From: Kribbella jiaozuonensis
Lineage (GTDB): Bacteria > Actinomycetota > Actinomycetes > Propionibacteriales > Kribbellaceae
Direction of reading: 5' to 3'
Assembly: GCF_005233875.1 (NCBI RefSeq)
Contig: NZ_SZPZ01000001.1
Span: forward strand, 2,294,001-2,358,000
DNA: 64,000 nt
In this document: positions 49,800 to 59,437 of the stretch, piece after piece
How positions within the stretch are numbered: the first letter of the stretch is position 1
Layout of the letters: each line of letters opens with the position of its first letter
Translations under genes and position numbers: made by a program
The notes under the pieces: generated by a model
Seen by the model: only the letters and a program-made list of their open reading frames with translations
Told to the model about the DNA's origin: nothing
Databases searched by the model: none

Positions 49800-51785
49800 A
49801 TGTCTCAACCACGCACGATGACACGCACGGGGAAGAAGACCGCAGCAGCCGCGAAGAAGACCGCCGCGAGACGGCGGACCTCGGCAACCGTCAAAGAAGC
49901 GCCGGCAGTACCGCTGGCCGACTTCCTCGACTCTGCGGGAACGCTGACACTCGACCAGCGCAGACTCCTGGTGGATCAAGCGCTTCTGCTGCTCGGCGAG
50001 AACTACGTGCACCTGCCGCTCAAAGTCGCGATGCACGCCGTCAATCCGCTGCAGCGTCTGCGGGTGCTGCGCGCCCGGATGGAGCGCCAGACGGACGACA
50101 CGATGCAGGAAGAGTGGATGTTCCACCGCGAGATGTCCAGCATCTTCCACTCGGTCCGCGACCTGCACACCAACTACCTGTTGCCGGTGCCGTTCGCCGG
50201 GAAGATCGCGTTCCTGCCGTTCATGATCGAGAAGTGCTACGACCCCGACGGCACCGAGCACTACCTGATCACCCGCACGATCACCGGCTACCAGGCCCCG
50301 CAGTTCGGCGCGGGCGCCGAGGTGACGCACTGGAACGGTACGCCGATCGCCCGCGCCGTCGCCCTCAACGGAGCCCTGTTCGCAGGCAGCAACGACGCCG
50401 CGAACCTCGCCCGCGGCCTCGAATCTCTCACGCTCCGCCCGCTCGTGATCCAGTCCCCGCCCGACGAGGACTGGGTGACGCTGACGTACGTCGGTCTCGA
50501 CGGCTCGAACCAGGAGCTGCGCGAGCAGTGGAAGGTCGCCACCAACCTCCCGCCGATGACGGACCTGGACGCGGTCAGCGAAGCGTCGGCGCTGATGGGT
50601 CTCGATCTCGACTCCGACGAGAAGTCCCGCGCGAAGAAGGCGCTGTACGTGCGCGATGTCGTCGAACTCGAACGCGGTCAGAGTTCCGCCGAGCTGGCCA
50701 CACCGGCCGCCGTCGCGGGCGCGGACCTGCCGACCACGATGCCCGGCGTCTTCCGGGCCCGCGAGGTCGTCACCTCGTCCGGCAACTTCGGCCACCTGCG
50801 GATCTTCACGTTCAGCGTGCAGGACCCGGTCGCGTTCCGGGACGAGTTCGTCCGCCTCGCCGCGATCCTGCCGCAGACCGGCCTGATCGTCGACGTACGC
50901 GACAACGGCGGCGGGCACATCTACGCCAGCGAGTTCACCCTGCAGACGATGACACCGCGACGGATCTCGCCGGAGCCGGTCCAGTTCATCAGTACGCCGC
51001 TCAACCTGAAGATCTGCCGCCGGCACAAGGACAACCCCGCCGGGATCGATCTCGGCCCGTGGTTCGACTCGCTCGACCTGGCGATCGAGACCGGTGCGCA
51101 GTACTCCGCGGCGAAGCCGATCACGCCGGAGGACGGGGCGAACGACGTCGGGCAGACGTACCACGGCCCGGTGGTGCTGATCACCGATGCGCGGGTCTAC
51201 TCGGCCACCGACATCTTCACGGCCGGGTTCGCCGACCACGAGATCGGCACGATCCTCGGCGTCGACGACAACACCGGCGCGGGCGGCGCTAACGTCTGGA
51301 CCCACGGCCTGCTCGCATCCCTCCTCAACGAACCGCCGCCACCCGACGAGACCTCGCCGTACATTGCCTTGCCGAACGGCGCGAACCTGCGCGTCGCGAT
51401 CCGCCGTACGTTGCGCGTCGGCAAGCTGGCCGGTACGCCGGTCGAGGACCTCGGCGTGAAGCCGCACGAGACGCACCGGATGACCAAGGCCGATCTGCTC
51501 GACGGCAACGTCGACCTGCTGAACAAGGCCGGCGCGCTGCTCGCGGCGCTACCGGTCCGCCGGCTCGAGCTGAAGACGTCGATCAGCGGTACGACGCTGA
51601 CGGTCGCGATAGATGCCCAGAGCATCGATCGGGTCGACATCTATCTCGACGAGCGCCCGATCAGCTCCGAGGACCTGACCGGACCACTCAGCATCGACAT
51701 CCTCGAATCGAACCCCGGCGCGCTGCTGCGGGCCGACGGGTACGCGTCGGGAACCCTCGTCGCGAGTCGGCGGGTTACCGTCTGA
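49800..51785 (+). CDS. S41-family peptidase (tricorn/CTP-like), 661 aa
   Basis: ATG 49800 after GGGGGAAG. A Lys/Ala-rich N-terminus (like histone tails) precedes a domain with FGAGAEVTHWNGTPIARAVA (PDZ-like). LRIFTFSVQDPVAF, TGLIVDVRDNGGGHIYASE and VVLITDARVYSATDIFTAGF (Ser nucleophile) form the S41 core. There is no signal peptide, so it seems to be cytosolic. Substrate unknown. Confidence 0.85.
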   Translation: MSQPRTMTRTGKKTAAAAKKTAARRRTSATVKEAPAVPLADFLDSAGTLTLDQRRLLVDQALLLLGENYVHLPLKVAMHAVNPLQRLRVLRARMERQTDDTMQEEWMFHREMSSIFHSVRDLHTNYLLPVPFAGKIAFLPFMIEKCYDPDGTEHYLITRTITGYQAPQFGAGAEVTHWNGTPIARAVALNGALFAGSNDAANLARGLESLTLRPLVIQSPPDEDWVTLTYVGLDGSNQELREQWKVATNLPPMTDLDAVSEASALMGLDLDSDEKSRAKKALYVRDVVELERGQSSAELATPAAVAGADLPTTMPGVFRAREVVTSSGNFGHLRIFTFSVQDPVAFRDEFVRLAAILPQTGLIVDVRDNGGGHIYASEFTLQTMTPRRISPEPVQFISTPLNLKICRRHKDNPAGIDLGPWFDSLDLAIETGAQYSAAKPITPEDGANDVGQTYHGPVVLITDARVYSATDIFTAGFADHEIGTILGVDDNTGAGGANVWTHGLLASLLNEPPPPDETSPYIALPNGANLRVAIRRTLRVGKLAGTPVEDLGVKPHETHRMTKADLLDGNVDLLNKAGALLAALPVRRLELKTSISGTTLTVAIDAQSIDRVDIYLDERPISSEDLTGPLSIDILESNPGALLRADGYASGTLVASRRVTV

Positions 51786-51788
51786 GGT

Positions 51789-53003
51789 ATGCAGACCCTT
51801 CACCTGACCGCCGAGGAAGAGGCAATGCTCGGCGGTCGGGACGGGGAGGGCGTCGCGCTCGCGATGCGGGTGATCGTCGGGCAGGCGCGGATCTCGGATG
51901 CGCCGCGGCTCGTCGAGATCACGTCCGCGCACGTCGACTCGTGCCTGTACCACGGTCAGGTCAGCCTCGACTTCGCCCACCGCCTCGGCGACCTGGGCGC
52001 CCGCGTACGCGTCCCGACCACGCTGAACGTCGGCTCGATGGACCTCATCCATCCGGCCCTCGTCCGCGATCAGGAGCTCGCCACCGCGGGGCGTGAGCTC
52101 ATGACGGCGTACGTCGACCTCGGATGTACGCCGACGTTCACCTGCGCGCCGTACCAGCTGCCGAACCGGCCCGCGCTCGGCGAGCACATCGCCTGGGCGG
52201 AGTCGAACGCGATCGTGTTCGCGAACTCGGTCCTCGGCGCCCGGACGGATCGGTACGGCGACTTCCTCGACGTCTGCGCCGCGATCACCGGACGAGCGCC
52301 GTACGCCGGACTGCAGACGACCGAGGCGCGGCAGGGGACCGTGGTGTTCGACTGCCGGCCGCTGGGTGACTTCCTCCACACCGAGCTGGCGTATCCGTTG
52401 CTCGGGCACCACATCGGCTCGGTCGTAGGTGCCGGAATCCCTGTGCTGGTAGGGATTCCAGCGGATGTGACCGAGGACGACCTGAAGGCACTCGGCGCAG
52501 CGGCGGCATCCGCTGGGGGAGTCGCGCTGTTCCACGCGGTCGACATCACGCCCGAGGCGCCGCGTGAATTCGCCGACCTGCCGACAAGCGAGGTCGATCT
52601 CGCCACCTTGCAGCGCGTCAGGCGGGAGCTGTCGACGACCGGCGAGCTCGATGCGGTGAGCGTCGGTACGCCGCACGCGTCGTACGCCGAATGCCTGCGA
52701 CTTGCCGAGCTGGTCGCGGACGGGCCGCCGTTCAAGGTGCCGTTCTACCTGTCGACCGGCCGCGCGACGCGGGGACGCCTCGGCCCGACGCTCGAGGTGT
52801 TGGAGAACGCAGGCGTGACTGTTGTCGTCGACACCTGCACGTACGTCACGGCGATCCTGTCGCCCGACTGGAAGAACGTGATGACGAACTCCGGCAAGTG
52901 GGCGCACTACGCACCCGGAAACATCAACGTCAACGCGGTCCTCGGCTCGCTCGCCGAATGTGTCGCCTCGGCCCGCGCCGGTCAGGTCGTGCTCGACTCA
53001 TGA
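51789..53003 (+). CDS. Aconitase X, large (catalytic) subunit
   Basis: 404 aa. LHLTAEEEAMLGGRDGEGVA, ITSAHVDSCLYHG, VPTTLNVGSMDLIHP, CTPTFTCAPYQLPNRPALGE, WAESNAIVFANSVLGART and VDTCTYV are aconitase X signatures, with Cys residues for an iron-sulfur cluster. Characterised bacterial relatives dehydrate cis-3-hydroxy-L-proline. The start overlaps no gene but lies 3 bp after the S41 stop; the small subunit follows with an ATGA overlap. Confidence 0.85.
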   Translation: MQTLHLTAEEEAMLGGRDGEGVALAMRVIVGQARISDAPRLVEITSAHVDSCLYHGQVSLDFAHRLGDLGARVRVPTTLNVGSMDLIHPALVRDQELATAGRELMTAYVDLGCTPTFTCAPYQLPNRPALGEHIAWAESNAIVFANSVLGARTDRYGDFLDVCAAITGRAPYAGLQTTEARQGTVVFDCRPLGDFLHTELAYPLLGHHIGSVVGAGIPVLVGIPADVTEDDLKALGAAAASAGGVALFHAVDITPEAPREFADLPTSEVDLATLQRVRRELSTTGELDAVSVGTPHASYAECLRLAELVADGPPFKVPFYLSTGRATRGRLGPTLEVLENAGVTVVVDTCTYVTAILSPDWKNVMTNSGKWAHYAPGNINVNAVLGSLAECVASARAGQVVLDS

Positions 53004-53410
53004 TCCAAGGCCGCACTCTCCACCCCGGCACCGCGACCGGCGAGCCCATCCGCCTCACGGCGCCGCTCTCGTTCTGGGGCGGCACCGACGAACACGGCCG
53101 CATCGTCGACGCCCATCACCCCCAGCGCGGCGCCGTCCTCACCGGCCGCATCCTGCTGATGGAATCCGGCCGCGGCTCGAGCTCAGCGAGCAGCGTCCTC
53201 GCCGAACAGATCCGCGCCCGCACCGCTCCCGCCGCGATCATTCTGACCCGCCCCGACCCGATCATCCCGCTCGGCGCCCTCGTCGCCGCCGAGCTCTACA
53301 ACCTCAACCTCCCGGTCGTCGTCGCGCCGTACGACGACATCCCGGACCACGCACTCGTCCACATCGACGCGACACCGGCCCGCGCGACCATCACCTGGAC
53401 GACCGCATGA
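53000..53410 (+). CDS. Aconitase X, small (swivel) subunit, 136 aa
   Basis: ATG 53000 overlaps the large-subunit stop (ATGA). IQGRTLHPGTATGEPIRLTA, PLSFWGGTDEHGRIVDAHHP, RILLMESGRGSSSASSVLAE and AAIILTRPDPIIPLGALVAA are the DUF126 swivel domain, which with the large subunit closes over the substrate. The 3' end overlaps the convergent MFS gene by 20 bp. Confidence 0.88.
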   Translation: MIQGRTLHPGTATGEPIRLTAPLSFWGGTDEHGRIVDAHHPQRGAVLTGRILLMESGRGSSSASSVLAEQIRARTAPAAIILTRPDPIIPLGALVAAELYNLNLPVVVAPYDDIPDHALVHIDATPARATITWTTA

Positions 53411-54551
53411 GTACGGCGGTTGCGCCGAACAGGACCGCGCAACCGGTGAGGGCAAGCGGCAGGGTGGTGAGGCCGGCAAGGGTGGAGATCGTGACGCCGC
53501 AGACGATCTCGCCGAGGTACTCGAGTTGGGCCAGGAACGAGTGGGTTGTCGCGCGGATGTCCGCGGTCGTGCGGCTGTTGATCCAGATCGTGCTGATGAC
53601 CCGGGTCAGCGGGTTGACGATTCCGTTCAGGAGCACGACGGCGATCGCGCCGAGGACCGGATCGCGGGCGAATGCGAGCAGCAGCATGCTGAGTACGCCG
53701 ACGAGGGCGGCCAGCGCGTAGTCGGTCGCGGCGTGGCTGCTGTTGATGCGGTTGGTGACGAGCCGGAGTACGAGCGCGCCGACGACCAGCCCGACCACGC
53801 CGAGCGCGGTGAACCACAGGATCGAGGGCGGCAGACCGAGGTCGATCAATTGCTTCTGGGTGAGTCGACCGGCGGCATCCGAAGCGCCGTTGACGAGGAA
53901 CGTCGCGGCGAAGATCAGCAGGATCGCGCGGCTCCGTCGTACGAGCGTGACGCCGCGGACGAACGTGGTCCAGGACGTGGACCAGCGGGCCGTGCGGGTC
54001 GGGACGAAGTTGTGCTCGGTGAAGCGGAACCCGACGTACAGCGCGAGCGACATCATCGCGGCGCCGGCGACGACGATCGTGACGTCGCGCCGGGTCGCCC
54101 AGGCGAGCAGGCCGAGTGTGATGAGCCCGGTCGCGGCACCGGTCAGCTGGGCGCGGGCGGCGCGGGTGAGGACGAAGTTGATCCGGTCGGGTCGATCGAG
54201 CTCGTCGGTGATCAGCGCGACGTCCGATCCGCTCGCGAACGTCCACGAGATACCCCAGAGCACCTGGGTCGCGAGGAGCGCCGGGAACGACTCGAACAGC
54301 CCGGTCGCGAGCATCGCCGTACCCATCAGCACCTGTGAGATGACCAGCGACCACTTGCGGCTGATCGTGTCCGCGATGACACCGGCCGGTACTTCGAACA
54401 CGAGCGCGAACGCACTCTGCACCGACCCGATCAGCACGAGCTGGGCCGGGGAGAGGCCGGCGTCAACGACCAGGTAGACGCTCGTGACCAGCCACCACCC
54501 GTTGTGCAGGACCGCGCGCACCCAGGTCCAGCGGATGAAGACCGTCTCCAT
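53391..54551 (-). CDS. MFS transporter
   Basis: 386 aa from ATG 54551. Twelve hydrophobic segments; the first loop has EVPAGVIADTISRKWSLVIS, the GxxADxxxRK motif of the major facilitator superfamily, and WGISWTFASGSDVALITDEL follows. Likely a proton-linked efflux pump; substrate unknown. Confidence 0.85.
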   Translation of the reverse strand: METVFIRWTWVRAVLHNGWWLVTSVYLVVDAGLSPAQLVLIGSVQSAFALVFEVPAGVIADTISRKWSLVISQVLMGTAMLATGLFESFPALLATQVLWGISWTFASGSDVALITDELDRPDRINFVLTRAARAQLTGAATGLITLGLLAWATRRDVTIVVAGAAMMSLALYVGFRFTEHNFVPTRTARWSTSWTTFVRGVTLVRRSRAILLIFAATFLVNGASDAAGRLTQKQLIDLGLPPSILWFTALGVVGLVVGALVLRLVTNRINSSHAATDYALAALVGVLSMLLLAFARDPVLGAIAVVLLNGIVNPLTRVISTIWINSRTTADIRATTHSFLAQLEYLGEIVCGVTISTLAGLTTLPLALTGCAVLFGATAVLMRSSR

Positions 54552-54717
54552 GCCGGCCGATCCTTCCGGGCGCAACGCTGCGGCGCCAGCCAATATCCCA
54601 GCGCTGTGAGGTGAGGATCACAGTGCAAAACGAATGACCGTTCTTGATATCGGCCGGGCGTCAGGCGCAGGGTGGAATTACAGAGAACGAGCGTTCGGTT
54701 TGAGGCTGGGGGTCGGC

Positions 54718-55548
54718 ATGGCGCAGATGACTCTGGACCGGGTGGGGCAACCCGCGCTTCCGGAGCTGGGGCGGAATCGTCGGGGTGGGGTGTGGCGGAT
54801 CGTCCGCGAGGTGGGGCTGCTGGCGGTGCTGTTCGGGGTCTACAACCTCGGCCGGTTCCTGTCGGCGGAACACTCCGGGTCAGCGATCAAGCACGCCCAC
54901 GAGCTGATCCGGTGGGAGGCCTGGCTCGGGCTGCCGAGCGAGGCGACGTTCCAGCAGCACGCGCTCCAGGTCGACGGACTCGCCCGCATCGCCAACCTCT
55001 TCTACGCGACAGTGCACTTCCCGCTGACCGCGATGGTCCTGCTGTGGTTGATGATTCGTCGCCCGGCCGAGTACGGGAAGGCGCGCTGGGCGCTCGCGTC
55101 ACTGACCGGGCTGGCGTTGATCGGGCACATGCTCTTCCCGCTCGCGCCGCCGCGGATGATGCCGGGTTGGGTGGACACCGGAGTGCTGCTCGGCCAGTCG
55201 GTCTACGGGCCGAGCACGCACTCCGGGGTTGCGAATCAGTTCGCTGCGATGCCGAGTCTGCACGTCGGCTGGGCGCTGATGGTGGCGGTGTTCCTGATCC
55301 GCGCGACGCGATCGCGGTGGCGCTGGCTGTGGATCGCACACCCGTTGCTCACCTTCACGGTCGTTGTGGTCACGGCGAACCACTACTGGCTGGACGGTCT
55401 GGTCGCGATCGCGCTCGCAGTACCGCTGCTTCTGATCTTCGACAGCTCGTCGCCGGCACGGACCAGGAACGGCTCGCGCTCCAGCACCAGCCTGGCCGCG
55501 GCCGCGCCGATGTCGAACCAGAGCCCGATCAGTTCGAGCCGGCCCTGA
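54718..55548 (+). CDS. PAP2-superfamily inositol phosphotransferase-like membrane protein, 276 aa
   Basis: ATG 54718 after GGGGG; frame open upstream. YNLGRFLSAEHSGSAIKHAH, FYATVHFPLTAMVLLWL, FPLAPPRMMPGW, MPSLHVGWALMVAVFLI and TANHYWLDGLVAIAL are the PAP2/AUR1-like motifs (PSxHxGW and HxxxD). Such enzymes move lipid head groups or dephosphorylate lipids. The last 55 codons overlap the 3' end of the SulP gene on the other strand and are Ser-rich, so the true stop may be affected by the overlap. Confidence 0.82.
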   Translation: MAQMTLDRVGQPALPELGRNRRGGVWRIVREVGLLAVLFGVYNLGRFLSAEHSGSAIKHAHELIRWEAWLGLPSEATFQQHALQVDGLARIANLFYATVHFPLTAMVLLWLMIRRPAEYGKARWALASLTGLALIGHMLFPLAPPRMMPGWVDTGVLLGQSVYGPSTHSGVANQFAAMPSLHVGWALMVAVFLIRATRSRWRWLWIAHPLLTFTVVVVTANHYWLDGLVAIALAVPLLLIFDSSSPARTRNGSRSSTSLAAAAPMSNQSPISSSRP

Positions 55549-57521
55549 GCCTCGGCCTCGCGGACACAGGCGAAGCTCCGCAGGTTCTCGAGTTGTACGG
55601 CGACATTCGCGACTGACAGCTTGTCCGCGGGCGAGAGCTTCACGCCGGTTGCCGGATCGATGATGTCCGGCAGCGCGACCGCACGCCGTAGCGACGGCTC
55701 GAGGTGCCGCAGCCAGCTCTCCAGGCCTGAACCCTCCGGTACGTCGGCCGCGAGCGCGGCCGCGGCGGCGCCGCAGGAGGAATGACCGCAGACCACGATC
55801 GACTTCACGCCGAGTACTTCGACGGCGTACTCGATCGCGGCGTCGACCGAGCTGCTGTTCGAGCCCTTCGGCGGCACGAGATTGCCGATGTTCCGCACGC
55901 AGAACTGGTCGCCCGGCCCGCTGGTGGTGATCATCGTCGGCACGATCCGCGAGTCCGCGCAGGTGATGAACAGATGCTCCGGTCGTTGCCCCTCGGCCGC
56001 GAGTCGCGCCAGCAGCGGCCGGATCTCGTCGGCCGACGCCTCGAACTCGCGGACCCCGTCCAGCATCGATACCTGCCGGCCGGACTGAGCGGGATTCACC
56101 TCGACCGTGCCGCCGCGGGCGATGTGTCCACGGCGCCAGTCCTCGATCGCCTCGTACGCCGCGTGGTCGAGATGGTCCACGGTGAGCTCGACCCGGACCG
56201 TGGCGCCGGCAGGGATGGACCGCAGCGTCCGCACGAGCGACGCGACCCCCAGGAATACGAGCGTGCCGCGGATCCGCACGGTCCACACGCCGTCGGACTC
56301 GGTCGCGGTGACGGTCGCGCGAGCAAGTCGGTACAGCACGCGGATGACGGCAAGGATCAGTCCGAGCAATACACCTTCGGCGAGTCCGAGTACGGCGACG
56401 CCGACCGCGGTCACGACGTACACGAGCAACTCGTCGTGCCTGCGCAACGTGCGGATGTGAGCGAGCTGCACCAATCGCAATCCGGTGACGAGCAGTACGC
56501 CGGCCAGCGCGGCCATCGGGATCAGCTCGAGCATCGCACCGGCGGCGAGCACGAACGCGGCGATCCACAGGCCGTGCATGATCGCTGACGCCCGGGTCCG
56601 CGCGCCGGCCGCGACGTTGGTCGACGAGCGGACGATCACGCCGGTGACCGGCATACCGCCGAGGGCACCGGACAAGGCGTTCGCGGCGCCCTGCCCGATC
56701 AGCTCGCGATCGAGGTTGCTCCGGTTGCCGCGATGAAGCTTGTCCACGGCAACAGCCGACAGCAACGACTCGACACTGGCGACCAGGGCAACGGTCAGTA
56801 CTGCGGTGACGATCTCGATCGGCGTGCCTTCGGGCATCGTCGGCAGGATCAGACTCTGCAACGGATGGTCCGGCAGGTCGACCCGCGTCACGTCGGGCAT
56901 CCAGACCGCGGCCAGCGCAGTCACGGCGACGACAGCAACAAGTGGCGCCGGAATCACCTTTATTCTGGGGATTCTTGGCCAGGCGAGCACGACGGCGACC
57001 GTCAAGATGCCGACGGCAACGGAATGTCCGTGGTGCGTCATCAGTTGCGCGGGGAGCGCGATCACGTTGTCGATCAGCGAGCTCTGGGCCTTGCCGCCGA
57101 GCACGACGTGCAGCTGTTGTACGGCGATCGTCACGCCGATCCCGGCGAGCATGCCGTGCACGACGGCGGGTGACAGCGAGAGCGCCAGCCGCCCGATGCG
57201 GGTGACGCCGAGCAGGATCTGCACGACACCGGCCGCGCAGGTGATCGCAGCGGTCGCGGCCCAGCCGAACTGGGTGACGAGGCCGGCGACGACCACGGTC
57301 AGGCCCGCGGCCGGACCGCTGACCTGCAAGGGGGATCCGCCGAGCGCACCGGCGACGACGCCGCCGACCACAGCGGCCACCAGGCCGGCGATCAGCGGCG
57401 CGCCGGATGCGGCGGCGATCCCCAAGGAGAGGGGTATTGCAATGAGGAAGACCACCAGCGATGCAGGGAGATCGTGGTGAAGAATGGTCTTCCAGAGTGC
57501 GGGAGTGGGTGAGGTCGGCAC
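55383..57521 (-). CDS. SulP transporter-beta-carbonic anhydrase fusion, 712 aa
   Basis: Residues 1-400 are SulP: LPASLVVFLIAIPLSLGIAA, SPLQVSGPAAGLTVVVAGLV and GGMPVTGVIVRSSTNVAAGA. A short STAS-like domain (TLVFLGVASLVRTLRSIPAG, VDHLDHAAYEAIEDW) joins it to a beta-class carbonic anhydrase (about 490-690) with CADSR and CGHSSCGA giving the zinc Cys, His and Cys. It likely imports bicarbonate and interconverts it with CO2. Fusions of this type are known in actinobacteria. The 3' end overlaps the PAP2 gene by 166 bp. Confidence 0.9.
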   Translation of the reverse strand: MPTSPTPALWKTILHHDLPASLVVFLIAIPLSLGIAAASGAPLIAGLVAAVVGGVVAGALGGSPLQVSGPAAGLTVVVAGLVTQFGWAATAAITCAAGVVQILLGVTRIGRLALSLSPAVVHGMLAGIGVTIAVQQLHVVLGGKAQSSLIDNVIALPAQLMTHHGHSVAVGILTVAVVLAWPRIPRIKVIPAPLVAVVAVTALAAVWMPDVTRVDLPDHPLQSLILPTMPEGTPIEIVTAVLTVALVASVESLLSAVAVDKLHRGNRSNLDRELIGQGAANALSGALGGMPVTGVIVRSSTNVAAGARTRASAIMHGLWIAAFVLAAGAMLELIPMAALAGVLLVTGLRLVQLAHIRTLRRHDELLVYVVTAVGVAVLGLAEGVLLGLILAVIRVLYRLARATVTATESDGVWTVRIRGTLVFLGVASLVRTLRSIPAGATVRVELTVDHLDHAAYEAIEDWRRGHIARGGTVEVNPAQSGRQVSMLDGVREFEASADEIRPLLARLAAEGQRPEHLFITCADSRIVPTMITTSGPGDQFCVRNIGNLVPPKGSNSSSVDAAIEYAVEVLGVKSIVVCGHSSCGAAAAALAADVPEGSGLESWLRHLEPSLRRAVALPDIIDPATGVKLSPADKLSVANVAVQLENLRSFACVREAEAQGRLELIGLWFDIGAAAARLVLEREPFLVRAGDELSKIRSSGTASAIATRPSSQ

Positions 57522-57641
57522 GGGTGGTCCTCCGGCGTCGGTGCTCAGGGCAACTGCTCGGGCATCAGGCGTCGAAACAAAGAGTGTCGATCTGGTTACC
57601 CACTGTACTTACCCGTTCAAGCCCACACCAGCGGCAATTGC

Positions 57642-58955
57642 TCAGAACAGCACCTGGCGCGCGTGGTCGGTGTCCAGGTACTCGCGGACCGAGACGATCA
57701 GCCCGTCCCGAACAGTGAAGACTCCTCCACATTTGTTGCTGTAGGCACCACCGGCGCGAGCCGTTGCCTGCGCGGTCCATTCGGCGAACACCTGCTCGCC
57801 GTCCGCGATCACGTTCACCAGTTCGATCGTCACCGGCGTACCGGGAGCGAAGAGGTTGCCGGCGGCCGCGCCGAGGAACTCGTCCACGACCATGTCCCGG
57901 CCCTTCCAGTCGCCGGACAGTGGCAGATCACCCGGGTAGGTCCAGACCACGTCCGGTGCGAAGCTTGCCCGGATCGTCGGCAGATCACCTGCCGCCACAG
58001 CCTCGACGTACCGGGTCACAACGGTCTTCGGGTCGTTCATTCGTGGTGCCTCCTTGTGCAGTGTGAGTACGGCGTTGCCGCGGATGCGGCGGTTGCGCAG
58101 GTCGTCGAGTACGGCGTCGGTCCGCGACCAGTCCTCGATCCGGCCGAGCTCCGGGTGGAGCCGTCCCGACGACACCAGCCGGACGAGCGTCGCGAGGTCC
58201 TGGTCATCGGGTCCGTGGACGTAGTGGAAGTGCTGGATCCGCGCGGCCTCGGGGCCGGTGAAGAAGTCGAAGAAGTCGAGCGTCACCGGCTGCCGACTGG
58301 CCTCGCCGAACCAGATCAGGTCACCGCCGGGAGCCAGCTTGGTCAACGCGACCGGCAGGCTCTCGCCGCCGACGGACTCGAGTACGAGGTCGAAGGGCCC
58401 GCGCGCGTCGGCGACGTCGTATACCAGGTCCTCGGCGCCGAGCTCGGGCAGTCGGGCGCCGCGGGCCGGGGAGGAGACGACGGCCGTGACCTCAGCGCCG
58501 GCCCCGGCGGCGAGTTCGGTGAAGTAATGGCCGACTCCGCCGGACGCGCCGGTCAGCAGGATTCGCCGTCCGATCACGCTGCCCGCCGTACGCAGCAACC
58601 GCAGCGCCGTCAGCCCGGCGAGCGGAAGCGCGGCGGCCTGCTCGAACGAGATGTTGTCCGGCAGTACTGCGACCTGCGTGGCCGGCGCGGTCGCGCGCTC
58701 GGCCCAGCCGGAGTGTGGCAGATGCGCGACCACGCGACTGCCGACGGGCGGGCCGTCGGGAGCCGCCTCGACCACCCGGCCCGCGATGTCCTTGCCTGGT
58801 CGCCAGCCGTCCCGCGGCCGCTCCAACTGGAACGTCTCGCCGCGGTTGATCGAGTACGCCGCGACCTCGATCACCATGTCGTCCGCGCCGGGCCGGACCT
58901 CGTCGACCTCGGCCAGCTCGACCGCGCCGGTGTCCACCGGAACCACTGCTCTCAT
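57642..58955 (-). CDS. Zinc-independent quinone oxidoreductase (MDR) fused in frame to SnoaL-like domain
   Basis: Residues 1-303 are an MDR oxidoreductase (INRGETFQLE, GKDIAGRVVEAAPDGPPVGS, LLTGASGGVGHYFTELAAGA for NADPH binding). Residues 306-437 are a SnoaL/NTF2-like barrel (DPKTVVTRYVEAVAAGDLPT, VWTYPGDLPLSGDWKGRD). The second domain begins at ATG 58040, preceded by AAGGAGG with 8 bp spacing, so it can also be made alone. Either a true fusion or two genes whose stop was lost. Divergent from the HxlR gene, which probably represses it. Confidence 0.82.
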   Translation of the reverse strand: MRAVVPVDTGAVELAEVDEVRPGADDMVIEVAAYSINRGETFQLERPRDGWRPGKDIAGRVVEAAPDGPPVGSRVVAHLPHSGWAERATAPATQVAVLPDNISFEQAAALPLAGLTALRLLRTAGSVIGRRILLTGASGGVGHYFTELAAGAGAEVTAVVSSPARGARLPELGAEDLVYDVADARGPFDLVLESVGGESLPVALTKLAPGGDLIWFGEASRQPVTLDFFDFFTGPEAARIQHFHYVHGPDDQDLATLVRLVSSGRLHPELGRIEDWSRTDAVLDDLRNRRIRGNAVLTLHKEAPRMNDPKTVVTRYVEAVAAGDLPTIRASFAPDVVWTYPGDLPLSGDWKGRDMVVDEFLGAAAGNLFAPGTPVTIELVNVIADGEQVFAEWTAQATARAGGAYSNKCGGVFTVRDGLIVSVREYLDTDHARQVLF

Positions 58956-59048
58956 TGCCGTTCCGCTCCTTCAACTAGACTCGGCAACGACGCTACGAGC
59001 GGGTCGTGGCGGCCGGAAGACAGCACTTACTACTGCTATAGGCACCAA

Positions 59049-59429
59049 ATGGATACCGACCAGGTCAGAGGCAAGTGGGACGCCACCAAAGGCGCCTGCC
59101 CGACACGTCAGGTGCTGGGCCGGATCGGCGACACCTGGACGATGCTGGTGATCAGCACGCTCGAGAAGGGCGGCACGCTGCGGTCCGGGCAACTCAAGTC
59201 GATCATCGAGGGCATCACCCAGAAGATGCTCACGCAGACGCTGCGGCACCTCGAGCGCGACGGCGTCGTACGGCGTGAGGTAGTTCCTACTGTTCCGGTG
59301 ACGGTCAGCTATACGCTGACGCCGCTCGGCCTGAGCCTGGCCGCGGCCGTCGCGACGATGCGCACCTGGGCCTACGACCACATGGACGAGATCGCCGCAG
59401 CGCGCACGGAGTACGACGCCAACCTCTGA
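59049..59429 (+). CDS. HxlR-family transcriptional regulator, 126 aa
   Basis: CPTRQVLGRIGDTWTMLVIS has the HxlR Cys (ACPTR), then LKSIIEGITQKMLTQTLRHL and VVRREVVPTVPVTVSYTLTP form the winged helix. Such regulators often sense quinones or aldehydes by the Cys and control a divergent reductase, as the layout here suggests. The upstream frame back to 57663 is not coding. It may be leaderless, with TATAGG 10 bp before the ATG. Confidence 0.88.
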   Translation: MDTDQVRGKWDATKGACPTRQVLGRIGDTWTMLVISTLEKGGTLRSGQLKSIIEGITQKMLTQTLRHLERDGVVRREVVPTVPVTVSYTLTPLGLSLAAAVATMRTWAYDHMDEIAAARTEYDANL

Positions 59430-59437
59430 GGAGTCAC

